This document shows positions 25,401 to 37,583 of a stretch of 64,000 nucleotides of DNA, piece by piece. A program made the position numbers and the translations under genes. The DNA is from Talpa occidentalis (taxonomy: Eukaryota > Chordata > Mammalia > Eulipotyphla > Talpidae). The stretch covers positions 116,054,615-116,118,614 of the forward strand of contig NW_023603184.1 in NCBI RefSeq assembly GCF_014898055.3. Reading direction: 5' to 3'. The notes under the pieces were generated by a model. It was not told the origin of the DNA and made no database searches. It saw only the letters and a list, made by a program, of their open reading frames with translations. Each line of letters opens with the position of its first letter. The first letter of the stretch is position 1.

Positions 25401-26267
25401 ACCTTATTATCCTGTCTTGAGGGTTGTAAAGAAATGGGCTAAATCTTTGCTTCACTTGGACGTGATCTTAATCACACATGGACCAAAACACACAAGGGGC
25501 AGATGGTTTCACCTCCACCTTTATAGGACCCTCTGTGTCAACAAGCCCAGTTGAGTCTTCCACAATTCTTCTCAGGGGAAAACATTTCTCAAAAAAGGGG
25601 CTAAAGCACCATTCTGGGCATGACAGTTCTTTCTTTTATAAAGTGGTATCATATGTGGCAGGAAATTTTATCATCCCTTGTCTCAACCCACTAAATTCCC
25701 TCTCCCCCACCACTGCACCTGCTCAGTCACTGTGACAAGCAACACACCTCCCACACACTTTCAATTGTGTGGCACGAGCCTGGGGAGAAAGAAGCTACCC
25801 CTTTAGAGCCATTTAGAGCCTTCTTCATGGGGAAAACAATATGCCCCGTGAGCCCTGAACAGCCTGAGTGACCTTGGACCTCGAGTGACCTTAGCTTCTT
25901 TCAGGAATACAGTGTGTAAATGGGAAAAGGCAGGAACGACCTTCCCTCTCCACATTTTCAAAATATTTCCAGTCAACTCTCTTATCAGGAGTCAGAAATT
26001 ATAGACGAAAGGCTAGGAAAATGTTTTGAAATTAAAGGCTTTCTTCAGACAGCAGATTAGTGAGGGACAGTTTGGGGATTAGACATGCTTTCTAATATTG
26101 TGACATTATCCTTGAAAAAAAAACTAAGCCCTTTGGGGGTAACAGAAATTCATCTAACTACAGTTAGAGTCATGTTTGGTCGCATTCAAAAGATCATTGT
26201 TATAGAATAGGTATATAAGAATAATGAGAGTGGAAGTTCTATACCCCAAGTACCATAATAAAACACA
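22481..26267. other. Intergenic, no gene seen
   Basis: Contains A-rich runs (24112-24148, 24199-24210) and a possible old L1/L2 piece around 22670-22830. Overlapping frames at 25318-25735 have no recognisable protein. Confidence 0.5.
23635..23725 (+). mobile_element. L2/MIR-like fragment with TTCA repeat
   Basis: A (TTCA)n run (23643-23661) leads into ctctgcatgccaggtcctgg, as in L2 or MIR-family 3' ends. Short and uncertain. Confidence 0.4.
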
Positions 26268-26280
26268 AAAACACTGATTT

Positions 26281-26546
26281 TTTAAAAAAATATTTATTTT
26301 ATTTTATTTATACAAGAACCAGGGTACAGGCCAGATGTGCAGGAGGGCGAGAGGATTCACCAGAGACAGAGCAGGGAACAGGCAGACTGACTGAAATATG
26401 TGAGGGGAGCAGTGGGTGAGACAGGAGAGGTCTGCCCCGCCATGTGGGACCCTAGCCGGCTGGCCGGGATTGAACCCGCACTGCAGAGGCTGCTGACAGC
26501 TTCACAGCGCTGCGCTCAACCACCAGTGCCACCAAAGGAGGCCCTG
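26281..26546 (-). mobile_element. tRNA-derived SINE, subfamily B
   Basis: Reverse copy with T/A-rich left tail, ggattcaccagagacagag and head ccaccagtgccaccaaagg. Target repeats aaaacactgattt (26268-26280) and aaaatactgattt (26547-26559) differ at one base. Confidence 0.9.
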
Positions 26547-26559
26547 AAAATACTGATTT

Positions 26560-27361
26560 GTAAAATATTGTTCACATGACACAATTTTTAATAAGTCAGT
26601 TTGTATTAATTTCATTAATTTTTCACATTCCTGTGATGACATAGTTTGAAGTTATGAGCGAGAATAAGAACTCCATATCCTCATAGTAAAATGCACTTGT
26701 AGTTAATGGTGAGTAAATAAAAGTTTCAGGGGTCATAAAGAGTTTCACTGAGGAGTAAAGTCCTTTTGCTTTACTTTAGATAAGATTTGTGTGTCGAAGT
26801 CTTGTGTATGGCAATAGTCTTATTTTATTATACAGTGCTCAAAGAGTACAAATGATGAGAAAATTGTAGGAAAAATAAAATTTATCACAAGGTATTTAAA
26901 AGTAAAAAATGCAAATCCACGCTCTAAACCTTGAATCTATTGAAATGCCTGGAGTGTGGGTAGAACTGTGCCTGCTCCAAGTCAGGCTTAATTAGAGACG
27001 TCCCTCTGTCCGCTAGTGAGGGAGAGGGCCATGAAAACTAGTCATTCCACTCACCATTAGGTGACCTATGGTGGAGGAAGTGACAAGACAGCGAGTAGAA
27101 TTTAAGGAGGGAGGAGTGATTACCTGAATTTAGAGGTATTACTAATGCTGTAATGATTGGAGAATGACAGGATTTATATGTGAGGCCTGCATATTCCCAG
27201 GGTCAAGCACATTTCGTAAGACGAACAAAACTATTGTATCTGTGTGGCAAACAACTCTATCTTCCCGTCCTAGTCCCCTCAGGCAGCTCTGTGCTGTGGG
27301 CTAGCCTGTATATACCAAGCAGTGCTGCTGAGCCTGCACAACGCTTTTTGCCTCGAAAGCT
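26560..27361. other. Intergenic, nothing recognised
   Basis: Unique sequence between two SINEs. Confidence 0.55.
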
Positions 27362-27376
27362 CTGGACACTATTCTT

Positions 27377-27681
27377 TTTTTTTTTTTTAAAGGGGCATGA
27401 ATTTTTATTTATTTATTTATTTGTTTGTTTGTTTATACATGCACTGGGTACAGTCAGAAGCGCAGGAGGGTGAGAGAATTCACCAGAGCCAGAGCAGGGA
27501 GCAGAGCAGGCAGAAGGACCGAAGTACACTGCTGAGGGGAGCAGCGGGCGGCAGGAGAGGTCTGCGGGCCATGTGGGACCCTCCTCCGGTGGCTGGGGAG
27601 CAGCCGGGGATCGAACCGGTGCCGCAGAGGCCGCAGAGGCCCCGCAACGCAGCGCTCAACCGCTGCGCCACCAGGGAGGCC
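27377..27681 (-). mobile_element. tRNA-derived SINE, subfamily A, young
   Basis: Reverse copy, well preserved with many CpGs, long variable tail (atttatttatttatttgtt units) and a perfect 15-bp target duplication ctggacactattctt at 27362-27376 and 27682-27696. Body contains the intact cggtggctggggagcagcc segment. The intact duplication indicates recent insertion. Confidence 0.93.
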
Positions 27682-27953
27682 CTGGACACTATTCTTACAC
27701 AGTGTACTTTACACACCACTCCCACAGACTTGAAAACCTTCTTGGTATTTCTAAGAGTAACTGAAGGGCGAGGCCCATGTAGAGACAACCTAAGTTCTCC
27801 TTCTCCTACCTGGGTTCCCTCTTGTCAATGTCCAGTGAAACTGAAACTTCCTTAAGGAACTCCCTGCCACAAGTGCTTAAGGATAGTTAAGTAGTCCATG
27901 GAGCATGTCAAGAATGCCTACTCCTAATTCCGCCTTTAGCCAGCAAGGCCCTT

Positions 27954-27981
27954 GGGGTGGGGGGAGTGGGGGGGTGGAGGG
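27954..27981 (+). other. G-quadruplex-prone G-tract cluster
   Basis: Four G runs of 4, 6, 7 and 3 separated by loops of 1, 3 and 4 bases fit the G4 motif on the + strand. The G-rich text continues to 27996. Confidence 0.7.
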
Positions 27982-28034
27982 TGGAGGTGTGGGTGGAAGC
28001 CACTTTTGCAGTCAATTGGCCCCCATGGCACTGC

Positions 28035-28064
28035 AAGAAATACTCTTGCACAAGAGTATTTCTT
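28035..28064. other. Perfect 14-bp inverted repeat with 2-base centre
   Basis: Arms aagaaatactcttg (28035-28048) and caagagtatttctt (28051-28064) are exact complements around ca. A second hairpin (ttgcagt...actgcaa) overlaps its left flank. Confidence 0.9.
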
Positions 28065-28174
28065 CACCTCATTATCACCTTTAAGCAGAATTTTTGCAGC
28101 AATTCTTCTTGGGTTCCCTATCCTGTCTACATACTTGTGTGAAATATGTTTTCTTTCTCTACTACTGAAATAAA

Positions 28175-28192
28175 ATAAACACACACACACAC
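28175..28192. repeat. (CA)n microsatellite
   Basis: Short ac/ca run following aaataaaataaac. Confidence 0.9.
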
Positions 28193-28484
28193 TCACATGG
28201 GGGACAAGGACAGCAAAATCTAGCCCAAAGTTCCACCACCAGCCATCTTCCTTACCAAATCAGAGAGCTCTGTACTTCATTCAGGTTAATGGCGCTTGTT
28301 CTATATTCGTGTGATGGAAAGAAACCACACTGTTTTTTCCCTTAAAACAAAGGCTCAGTTTATGTGAAAGGTGAATGAATTATTACTTGTAGAGACCAAA
28401 AATATAATTTGCAAGCTTTAAAGTTTAATGTCAACCATGACACCCTATCATATATAAGTAAAAGAATCAGAAGTTGGGCACAGT

Positions 28485-28562
28485 AGGTTTGTTCGTTAAA
28501 ATCATATAAGTAGTAGCAAAGCCAGGATTGGAATCTGGGTTTTCTAAGTCCTGGTCTAATGC
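28485..28562 (+). mobile_element. MIR 3' fragment
   Basis: agtagcaaagccaggattgg and aatctgggttttctaagtcc correspond to the MIR core end (agagccgggattcgaaccc). Confidence 0.6.
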
Positions 28563-29504
28563 TCTTTCTTGGGAGGGAGGGAGAAGGAGGCCAAGAGAGG
28601 TGTCGTTTGATACTTTTTCCTCTCTAGGAGAAAGAAGAATGAATTTCTCTGTTACTCCTTGGTTGGTTTTTGGTCAGTTTTGGGTCATCTGCCTGGTATG
28701 TGTCATTTCTGGCTCTTGCAGTTTCAACAGAGCCTACTCTTATATGTGGCGCTCAGAGGCTCTGTGGTTTTTCTGGAATGTTCAACATGAGCCTCCTTCA
28801 CAGGGAGTGTTACACAGGCAGCTTAGGTTTTGCATTGCCCTCCTCATCTAAAAATATGCTGTCTGGTTGAAATTGTTATTAAGCCTCATTTTATCATAGC
28901 TTGAATTGTGTCTCAATTCCTTTCACTGCTTTCTTTTTCAGCTTCCTGTGTTCTGATCCATCTTCCCAGCTTTGTGTTTTTATCTTTGAACAAACTATTA
29001 TACGCTCCACATAGCCTAGAATCATTTATGTATGCTTCCTAGTAAATCAGTTTCTCCAGCTTATCATTAATGTTCAAGCCTTTCCCTTACTCTGGTTGCC
29101 TAGAAATACTGCCAGAGGGCCTGGAACGCCACCAGCACCATGCACCATCATAATACTCTGCTCAGTCTCCCTCTCCCTGGTCCCCAGGAATGGCTCCTTT
29201 GCCTCATCTTCATGGGGGAGTAGAAGCCTAAGCATCTGCCAGCTTCTTAACACCCTTGACTGCACTGAGTGTGATGTGGAAAAATATGTTGGGGGTAGGT
29301 GTGTAGCAGCTGTTTGGCCACATTCCCGCGAAAATGCCCACAGGCACAGACTGTTCACTCAAGGCTCAAAAAGACCTTCTCTAGGCCTGGAAAATCTGGC
29401 TGGCTTATCCCCACTGGAATGCAGGGTTGTAGACTGTGTATGTGTAAGATATACCTGGGGGTGTGGAATCCTGGGATGGGATTCCATCCCTCTGGGTTAG
29501 AGCC

Positions 29505-29573
29505 CAAGTACTCTTGGCAGCATCCAATTAACTCTGATGCAGGTCCTCTGCAGAGCATTCTTTGAGAAACACT
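29505..29573 (+). mobile_element. MER5A-type hAT (Charlie) fragment
   Basis: Ends in ctgatgcaggtcctctgcag and tttgagaaacactg, the usual right end of MER5A. Only the last 70 bp or so are recognisable. Confidence 0.5.
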
Positions 29574-30829
29574 GACTAAGATTTTAGAATTATTCTTTTA
29601 AAAATCTTGTTCTTAAAGCTGTGGCTACCTATCTGATTTTGAGGAATGCTGTTGAAAGGATTAACAGACAGATGGGGGAATAGACCAGATTTTTAAAGTC
29701 CCTTCCTTCTTTCCTCTTCAATTAAGATTCTACAACATTTTTGATGATACATAATACATCTGAATCCATGGAATTTAGGCTCTTTTTCTCGGCATCTCTT
29801 TCTCCCTTTTAAAATTTTGCAAGATGAAGGATTGTGCTAAAATGTAGGAAATGAGTATGTAGAAGTTTGGTGCCTTTCTGGAGTTATTTGCTAGCTAAAT
29901 AAAGCCACAGTTAATAATCTTTGGTCTCTTCCAGTTCTTACCTTCTGGGCAGTTTGCTTGGTTTTTACCAGATCAGGACTGACGTGTATAGCTTCTGTGC
30001 AAGAAGTGAAAGAATGTGCTGTGAGTTTGAGGTGAGCCTTAGAACTTGAAGAGGGAAAGTTTGGAACACCGGGACAGGGCAGGAATCACTTCTGGATGAA
30101 GAGAAAACTTCTGTGGGGTGACTTTACAGGAGGCAAGGACAATTGAGTATGAAGTTTCTTGACAGCGGTAAGGGTGCTTAGGAGGGATCCCAAAGCCTCA
30201 AACTGTGAAGATCAAGCTTAAAGATATCTACCTGGAAGATGGCTTTTTCAATTTGTAGTAATATATATAAAGGGTTTCTGGAAGCTGTTTTTATTGTGGA
30301 GGGGGAATATTGCAATAGAAATCTGGAGTGAGGGAAAAGGAATGCAAATTAACTAAAGTATATAAAAATAGAGTATAGTGGCACCACAACTGTTCTCACT
30401 CTATTTTATTCTGTAGGCAAGTCATAATAGAAGTCTGGAGAAAAATACCTGATTATGTGACAACCTCAATAAATGGAAGGAGAAATTCTGGGTCACCTTA
30501 AAACACAAAGGGTTCCCGACAAAGCAGAGGGATGCCCTCAAAGTTCAGAGGGAGGGTCTCTGGTCCTCACTCAGCAGCAGCCTCCCCACATCTGACTGTT
30601 TAAATGTAAGTTCACACTTAAACATAGACATGGCAATCTCTCCAAGAAATTCCTTGGGAGATATATTCCACATTGTGGGTTTCTAAACAGTCTACTCTAA
30701 AAGGATTTGAGACCAGATTGGGGAGAGGAAACTTAATGAAAAATCAATGCCAGATTGGAAAGAAAACTCAGCGTGGAAAAAATGCAGATAAGACCATCAA
30801 TTTAGATAGACTATCAAAGCCAGCAAATG

Positions 30830-30900
30830 CAGAAGGGATCGTACCTAGCACAGCGCTTGGCAATCAGGGACATTTTATAAATATTTATGAAATGAAGAGA
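30830..30900 (+). mobile_element. LINE-2 3'-end fragment
   Basis: cctagcacagcgcttggcaa followed by ataaatatttatgaaatgaa is the L2 terminal motif. It explains part of the open frame 30673-31032. Confidence 0.65.
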
Positions 30901-31029
30901 GGCAAGACAGGGTTTCCTAATATAAGTTTTTTAAGTTGTCAGAAAAGGTGTCTAGCTACAAAGTATGCTGTCAAGAACAAAAGCCAAATGGAATCAAAGC
31001 TAGAATCCAAACAGAAAAGGATATTAGTA

Positions 31030-31670
31030 TAGGTTTCTCCCACTATCCAAAAGTTACAGCATCCTAGGAAGGCTCTCCTCAGCTAAATCAGAGTAAAGTG
31101 AAGAAGCAATTGTTATTCACTTATATGAAAACATTTTTGAGATTTCCCAGAACTCATAAATAACCTACCAAGTCATACTAAATAACATTTAAAAATAATA
31201 CTAACATAGGGGAAAAGCAGAAATAATAAAATACAGTCTGTATAAAGTAGAATGCATGTACAGTACAGTGCCACTTTCCAGAATCTGGAAGGCTGAGAGA
31301 TGGTGAGGACTGTGTTAGGCTGATGGTGGGAGGTTGGGGAGATGGGGAGTATAGGAGACTGGGGTGTAGGTGCGAGAGGAAGGAGATTATCTATTAACAT
31401 CTCACCATTGTCTGAATCCATTAGAGGAAGTAGGTCACTAATGTATGCAACTTCTCTGTGTCTGCCTGCCTCAGTGTCAAAGGTCACCGTTGGGGTGCTG
31501 AAACCTACCTCTTTGACAACATCTTCATCAACTTCCACCTGATGCTGAGTATAGTTCTTGGAAAGGAGCTTGGAGGTGCATTCTTCACTGCTCTGAGTGC
31601 ACCCTGCTTCTTCTAGGGCTGCTGCAAAAGAAACACTAAATGCAGTTGGGGTTTTTGTGTGTGTGTGTGT
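31030..31670 (-). mobile_element. Tigger-type (pogo/Tc1-mariner) DNA transposon, 3' part
   Basis: On the reverse strand the right terminal region reads through acattttgagc-like AT-rich text to a TIR-like end at 31031 (+ strand taggtttctcccactatcc), next to a TA-rich target. The segment from aagaagcaattgttattcac to catgtacagtacagtgccac matches the conserved 3' non-coding end of Tigger elements. Upstream on the same strand is an open frame of 175 codons (31173-31700) whose middle (QVEVDEDVVKEVGF, near 31530) may be the acidic C-terminal tail of the transposase. Subfamily not assigned. Confidence 0.7.
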
Positions 31671-31673
31671 GTT
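31655..31673. repeat. (GT)n microsatellite
   Basis: About nine gt units, lying upstream of the Tigger remnant on the opposite strand. Confidence 0.9.
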
Positions 31674-32284
31674 TTTGGCTTTTGTCATAAAAGGGAACAA
31701 AGTCGAACAAGAAGCAATTCAAGGAACTGCTTTCATGATGTGTCCTTTTTGCTTAATTTTGTAGTTCCTAGTGTTGACGACACTATGTATTTTGTAAAAA
31801 CAAAATGATAAAATGTGAACTTTCAGAAAAGCAGGGGAATCTTCTTTTCAGAGACCTATGCAGAAGCTGACCTAGCCCGCTGGAAAAATAATCCTAAAGG
31901 ACATGTGACTGTCTAGAAGTGAGGCACAAAAAATAAAAAAAAAAGGTTTGTTGAGGCTGTAATTGTAGTTTATCTTTTCTGTTTCTGCATTTTCTCTTTC
32001 TCAAAGCCCTCTTTCTATATAAAGTTTCATGTTGCTCCAGAATCATCCGTGTATGTTCAAGTATAGCGGACCGGGTAGAAGAAAAGAAAGTGGGTTAAAG
32101 AAGTAAAAGGAGCCCAGGACAATGCAGCCAAGGTCTTTAAGGGAGCATTTTCTTTCTTTCACTCCTAAATATCGGTTCAAGATGAAGCCCCATCAGATGG
32201 TCTGGAGTAATGTTCTTCAGTTTTTCATGCGGAAGGTAGATCTTCCTCTGTCTTTGGGTGGACATGGTAAATGAACTCCAGCAG

Positions 32285-32990
32285 TAAGCATTTCCTGGGT
32301 GCCCTTTTGCTGCCAGGCTATAAGAATGGTAGCTAGGCTCTCCTTGTCCTTAGAAGCATGTTGTCCAGTAGAGGAAATAGTCACACAGCATCATCCCCTA
32401 GCTTGAGGGGGAAAAAAAAAAGAACAGGGTGCTATGAGGATTCTTAAGAAGAAAACCTATTTAAGGATGTGATATTTAAGCTGAGACCTGAAGAGTACGA
32501 TTTTGTTGGTTACTAAGGTAATATGGGGGTTCAGACAGAAGAAGCAGGAAGGTCCCGAATTACCATTGAAGAGGGCCTTAGAGGCAGATATTTGACTATG
32601 CATGATCAGCTAGCAGCTATTTTTACATAAAATTTATAAAATTTAGAAACTATCAATTGAGCACATCAAAGATGGGCTTGATGCATTATTCTAAGATAAA
32701 GAGAATAGGTCTCTTAATTCTCCCCCTAGTACTACCACCACACAGGAGCCCTGAGGAAAGTCTGGCCTATTTGAAGAGGTGAAAGAAGGAAACTGTGAGC
32801 ATAAACCTCAGTGGAAGACAGGCTGAAGATGTAGTTATAATTTAGGCAGAGCCAAGATTGCCTTGTAGGGAAGGTTACCAACTTTTTTTTATTTAATTCT
32901 GAGTATACTGGGAAGTTATTAAGGGTTTTAAGCTGGAGAGAAACATGATCTGATTTATAGTTTAAGAAGATCCCTCAGACCTCTTCAAAG
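32285..32990 (-). mobile_element. LINE-2 fragment, reverse strand
   Basis: gatatttaagctgagacctg, gttattaagggttttaagct, ggagagaaacatgatctgat and gtttaagaagatccctcaga are the complement of the L2 ORF2 end. Diverged. Confidence 0.7.
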
Positions 32991-33019
32991 ACATGGGTAG
33001 CAAGGGACATGGCTAACAT

Positions 33020-33150
33020 TTGTTGTTTGTGCATGGACCTGTCCCTGAATAATACACACACATTATTATTTTATCTCCACAAACCCCCCTCCCCCGCCAT
33101 GGGTATAACTGTCTTCACTTTGTAAGTGAGAAAACTGATACCCTTTGAGA
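33020..33150 (+). mobile_element. MIR fragment
   Basis: tattattttatctccacaaa and ttgtaagtgagaaaactgat follow the MIR order, with a C-rich interruption at 33085-33100. Confidence 0.5.
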
Positions 33151-34314
33151 CTGTATTGATCAGCATAACATAGGAAAAAGTAAGGATTTGAGCAACTTAT
33201 TATTGGTAGTTAAGGCATGAGCATACTACATGTCAACAAAATCTCAGTGATATTTTTGTTGTAAAATTCTCTAGGTAGGTGAAGGTTATATCCAGGATGC
33301 AGTGACCACACAAGGTTAATACCCTTCTTTTTTTGCAAAGAAAGTAAAGAAGTTCCTGAGGCTGGCTGCTCATCAGAGAGATAGTAGATATAGCCATGTA
33401 TGATTGAAGCTATTATAGGATTTTGCTCTTAAACCCTCTCCTATCATTGTTAAACGTGCAAAAGGCCTCTTTTCACTGTTTTGATCTTTTTGTCGGGTTG
33501 TTTTGCAGGAGGTGGTTGCTAGGAGTGAAAGAGTTTTATTATTTAGAGATAAGTGGAGTCTAGATATACTACCCCCTTAAAAAGTACTAAAAAGAAAAAC
33601 AACCTACAGTAATTGACTTGAACATTATTTCTGTGACACCATTTGCGCTAGTCCACCTGTTTTCTATTTGCTTGTGGTTATCTCCTTTCGCTAATGATTC
33701 TCTGAAAGCACACACTAAGGTTTACACCAAAATACTGTTGAAGGAGTCTGACTGCCAGGCTTTTCAATCCAACAGCTGCCTCTAGTGCTGGTGAACACGT
33801 GCAGGCTGAGTGACTACAAAGCTTCCTACTGTGAATCACCTTCCAAATTGTTGCCTTCATATTCTGATAATGTCTACCACTGGGGAACAAAAATAAAACA
33901 AAACATTGAGATTGAAGTTGTGTTGATCAGGATAAGAGACACCACTTCCCACTCCAGGACAAACTCCCACCCAGTCCCTGAGGCCCTTGATGTAGATGGC
34001 CTCTTGTCTGTAAATCCCTTTGCCCATTCTCACATCATCTCTTTACAATGTCTTTGATTATTAACCTAAAGGCATGTGTACCTTTTATTGCTCTTGCAAA
34101 ACTGCCATACACTATGCTGTTTATAGCTTTTGTCTAGTCACTTGACTTAAACATTCTTTTGCCTCGTTTGATATTTACAATGTGTCACGTGCAATTCCCA
34201 TAGTATCTGTTGGATTAAAAAAAAAATAAGATGAAATTTCATCATTGTCTAATAATCTTCAGATAAAGTCACAACTGTGTGTAACCAGTGATCATAATGA
34301 CACTTCAGACCCAG

Positions 34315-34475
34315 GCGGCACCTTTGAGGTAGCTGAGGCCTTGTTTCCATTTTATAGCCCAGGGAACTGAGGCATGAACAGTTCAAGGGCCTTGCCAAGG
34401 TCACCTAGCTTGATAATAGGTGGAGCAAGAACTCTAGTCACCTGATTGCAAGTTCACAATGCCCTTAGAGCTCTG
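34315..34475 (+). mobile_element. MIR fragment
   Basis: ccattttatagcccagggaa, ccttgccaaggtcacctagc and ggtggagcaagaactctagt follow MIR from core to 3' end. Confidence 0.75.
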
Positions 34476-35346
34476 TATCTGTTATTAAACATTTTTTTTT
34501 AACTAAACAAACACATTTCATCTTCAGGATTGGACTTAAAATTTACTAATTGTATTCTCACAAGACTGATCTTTCTCTGAACACTAGTTAGATCCCAGCA
34601 AGTGGACACACTTGAGGTACTTTTCTTGCCCCATTTCACAAGTGACTGGGGAAAAATTATAATGATGGAGACTAGGTTTATGTCTAGAATCTTCATCTTG
34701 CTTCCCATCTTCTACCTTTTCTATTCCTAGCAATTTGGTATCTTAAAGATATGTATCCTGCTCTATTTAAGGGCTTGGCCTTATATACTTAAAATTTAGT
34801 ACAAGCCTTGAGGTCTAGACCCTTTCTTACTTCATTTCCTACTCCGCTATTCAAATTTGACCTGTACGATATATACTATCCACTTAACTACTCCTCTCAG
34901 GTAGGATGTTAGCAAGGTACCTGTGCTGGTCGAAATAAAGTCACCTCTTTTTGCCTACTGTGAGATATCAAATTCTCACACTTCAGTCACTCTCTTGTAT
35001 TAAGACATTATTTCTAGAAACCTTGTTAAAATGTAATTAATGTTTGATATGAGGTAAAACGCAGGAAGGCAGTACTATGTGAAAGCAGTAAATCCTGCTG
35101 GAATTTAAATCTAAACTCTCCACACTGTAAGCATTTTTCTTTGTATCATGCCTGTACAGTAGAAATGTTTTAATATCTGATATTGATATAGAATTTGATA
35201 CTGATGAAGTATCTTCATACCATGTAGGTATCTGCTGATATCTACAAGGCCACAGATGCCTCTGGGTACTTTTTCTTCATCTGAAACAATAGGTCAGTGG
35301 CTGTATAATTATCACATTACATAAAGGATTGGATTATAAATATATC

Positions 35347-35620
35347 TTTTTTTAAAGATTTATTTATTTATGCATACAAGAGCTGGGGTACAGGCCAGAG
35401 GTGTGTGGGGGGGAATGAGAGGACTCACCAGAGACAGAGTGGGGAACAGAACAGGCAGAATGACCAAAGTACACTGCTGAGGGAAGCAGCGGGCAAGACA
35501 GGAGAGATCTGCTGCGCCATGTGGGTTGCTCCCTGGCGGGCTGGGGGTCGAACTCATGCTGCAGAGGTTGTGGATAGCTTCATAGATTGCATCTTAACCC
35601 CCTGTGCCACCAGGGAGAAC
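35347..35620 (-). mobile_element. tRNA-derived SINE, subfamily B
   Basis: Reverse copy: tail tttttttaaagatttattt, acaagagctggggtacagg, ggactcaccagagacagag, and head cctgtgccaccagggag. Target repeats are not clear. Confidence 0.88.
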
Positions 35621-36539
35621 TAAAGATATTTTTTTTCTGAACTCAAATTACATTTGTCAACTTTGGAATTAGTTGTATAAATAAGAACAGCTAGTCAGGA
35701 ATGGTGTTCAATAGAAAAGACATTAACTATATTTTCACGAATTCACTGATTCAAATATTTTGACATACATGCTTAGATCAATGCTCATTTGATAGGCTGA
35801 CCTTTATATACGCTGCCCGTGTAAGATTGGTTTCTCTGTGATCCCATATTCTTTCTCCAACTTCCTCTCATTTTAGATGGATTAATCAGAATAGGATAAG
35901 TTTTGCTGTAGTAACAAACAGCCCCAAGTCACAAAAGTGATTTCAGAGATATTTCTGTCTCTGAACTAAGAGACCCAGGCAGAAGGAACAATCACTAGAT
36001 TTCAGCATTAACAGCTACTGTGGAATAGGGAAAGCTAGAACAGAAAATTCTGCATTAACTTTTAAAACTAATAATCACATTTCTTTGGCCAAAACAAGTT
36101 GCATGGACACATCCAACTTTAAGGAAGCAGGGATATGCCATTCCATCTAGGAAGAGACTGGAAATATTTAGGGGAGAGTGCAAATAATACCATACCAGAT
36201 TACTTAGAATTCCCTGAAACTATTTAACTTCCCTGCTTTTTGTCTTTGAAAGAATGCCTTTATCAACCTTATACATCAAGATTTCTACCTACAAATACCA
36301 CTTCCTTTTCAGACTATTCCATGATATTCCTGATAGAATTAATTTCAATATCATCTCTATCCATTAATACATTAATATGTATTGTTTATCACATCTGGAA
36401 TACTGCATTTTATTTTTATCAGTTTATTCCATTTTATTTTAATATTAAGTTGTCAGTTGCTTCAATATCTATATAGCTTTGGGGATACATTTTCATATCT
36501 CCAAACATGCATATGCTTCACTCACCCTCCACCAAAATC
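35621..36539. other. Intergenic, nothing recognised
   Basis: AT-rich unique sequence; a 78-codon frame at 36240 is hydrophobic by AT bias only. Confidence 0.5.
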
Positions 36540-36800
36540 CCCATGCCAGTGACCTTCCCCTTCCTCCCTCCCTCCCCCCATATTCCCTCTGATAAACAGT
36601 ATATTTTTCACAGAATCTAAGAATTATTTTTGCTCTGTTTTGGCTGTTTGTATTCCACATATAAGTGAAACTATCCAGTATCCATCTTTTACTTTCTGAC
36701 TTATTTTACTTAGCAAATCACCTCACGACATGATCCATCTATTTTGTCCCAAAATGTACTATTTCATCTTTGTTGTTATCTTTTTAAATATCTAAATCAA
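36540..36800 (-). mobile_element. Old L1 fragment, reverse strand
   Basis: Text such as tccacatataagtgaaacta, tctgacttattttacttagc and gacatgatccatctattttg is the complement of the L1 ORF2 end/3' UTR region. Highly diverged. Confidence 0.65.
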
Positions 36801-36972
36801 AATAGTAGATTTTAATTCAAAGTTTACGTGTGTGTGGTTTATTTCCTTCCTCAAACCACAAGACCATGCCTTATTCATCCAGTTAATTTTAGCTTCCTCC
36901 ATGGTGGTTGGCACAGATAGACAGTCACTAAAAACAAGGTGTCCGTACAGTTCTTTTACAGTTTGAATTTTT

Positions 36973-37227
36973 TAAAAAGATTTATTTATGCATGCATTCA
37001 AAAACTGGGGTACAGGCCAGAGGTGTGGAGGGTGAGAAGATTCACCACAGACAGTGGGGAACAGAACAGGCAGACTGGAATACATTGCTGAGGGGAGCAG
37101 TGGGTGAGTCAGGAGAGGTCTGTGGTGCCATGTTGGTATCTCCATGGTCAGGGATTGAACTTGTGCTGCAGTGGTTGTGGATAGCTTCATAGGTTTTGTC
37201 TTAACCCCTGTGCCACCAGGGAGGACC
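36973..37227 (-). mobile_element. tRNA-derived SINE, subfamily B
   Basis: Reverse copy with tail aaaagatttatttatgcatg, body and head cctgtgccaccagggag. Target repeat tacagtttgaattttt is exact at 36957-36972 and 37228-37243. Confidence 0.9.
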
Positions 37228-37301
37228 TACAGTTTGAATTTTTAATAAATTTCCTCCTCTGAAATCTAGCAGAAGGAACTGACTCAAGATTCAAATAAAA
37301 G

Positions 37302-37583
37302 GGCCTCCCCTGGTGGCGCAGGCAGTTGAGCACAGCGCTGTAAAGCTGTCCGCAGCCTCTGCAGTGTGGGTTTAATCCCGGCGGGCCTGGGAGGGTCCCA
37401 CATGGCACAGCAGACCTCTCCTGTCTCACCCGCTGCTCCCCTCAGCAGTGTATTTCGTCACTCTGCCTGTTCTGTTTCCCGCTCTGTATCTGGTGAGTCC
37501 TCTCACCCTCCTGTGCATCTGGCCTGTACCCCAGTTCTTGTATAAATAAATAAATAAATCAAATAAAAAATTAATAAATAAAA
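37302..37583 (+). mobile_element. tRNA-derived SINE, subfamily B
   Basis: Forward copy with head ctggtggcgcaggcagttgag, gcctgtaccccagttcttg, and an extended A-rich tail of aaat units. Exact 16-bp target repeat aagattcaaataaaag at 37286-37301 and 37584-37599. It lies only about 60 bp from the oppositely oriented copy ending at 37227, so the pair can fold into a long hairpin in RNA. Confidence 0.92.

Larger units (their letters stand above)
28563..31029. other. Intergenic, no gene seen
   Basis: Apart from the MER5A and L2 ends, nothing is recognised. Open frames at 28528-28851, 29096-29500 and 30673-31032 lack domains and overlap repeats. Confidence 0.5.

Noticed and set aside
25318..25735. 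Overlapping + strand frames as a possible exon or processed pseudogene
   Set aside because: No protein resemblance that I can recognise, no flanking target repeats or poly(A), and codon usage looks random.
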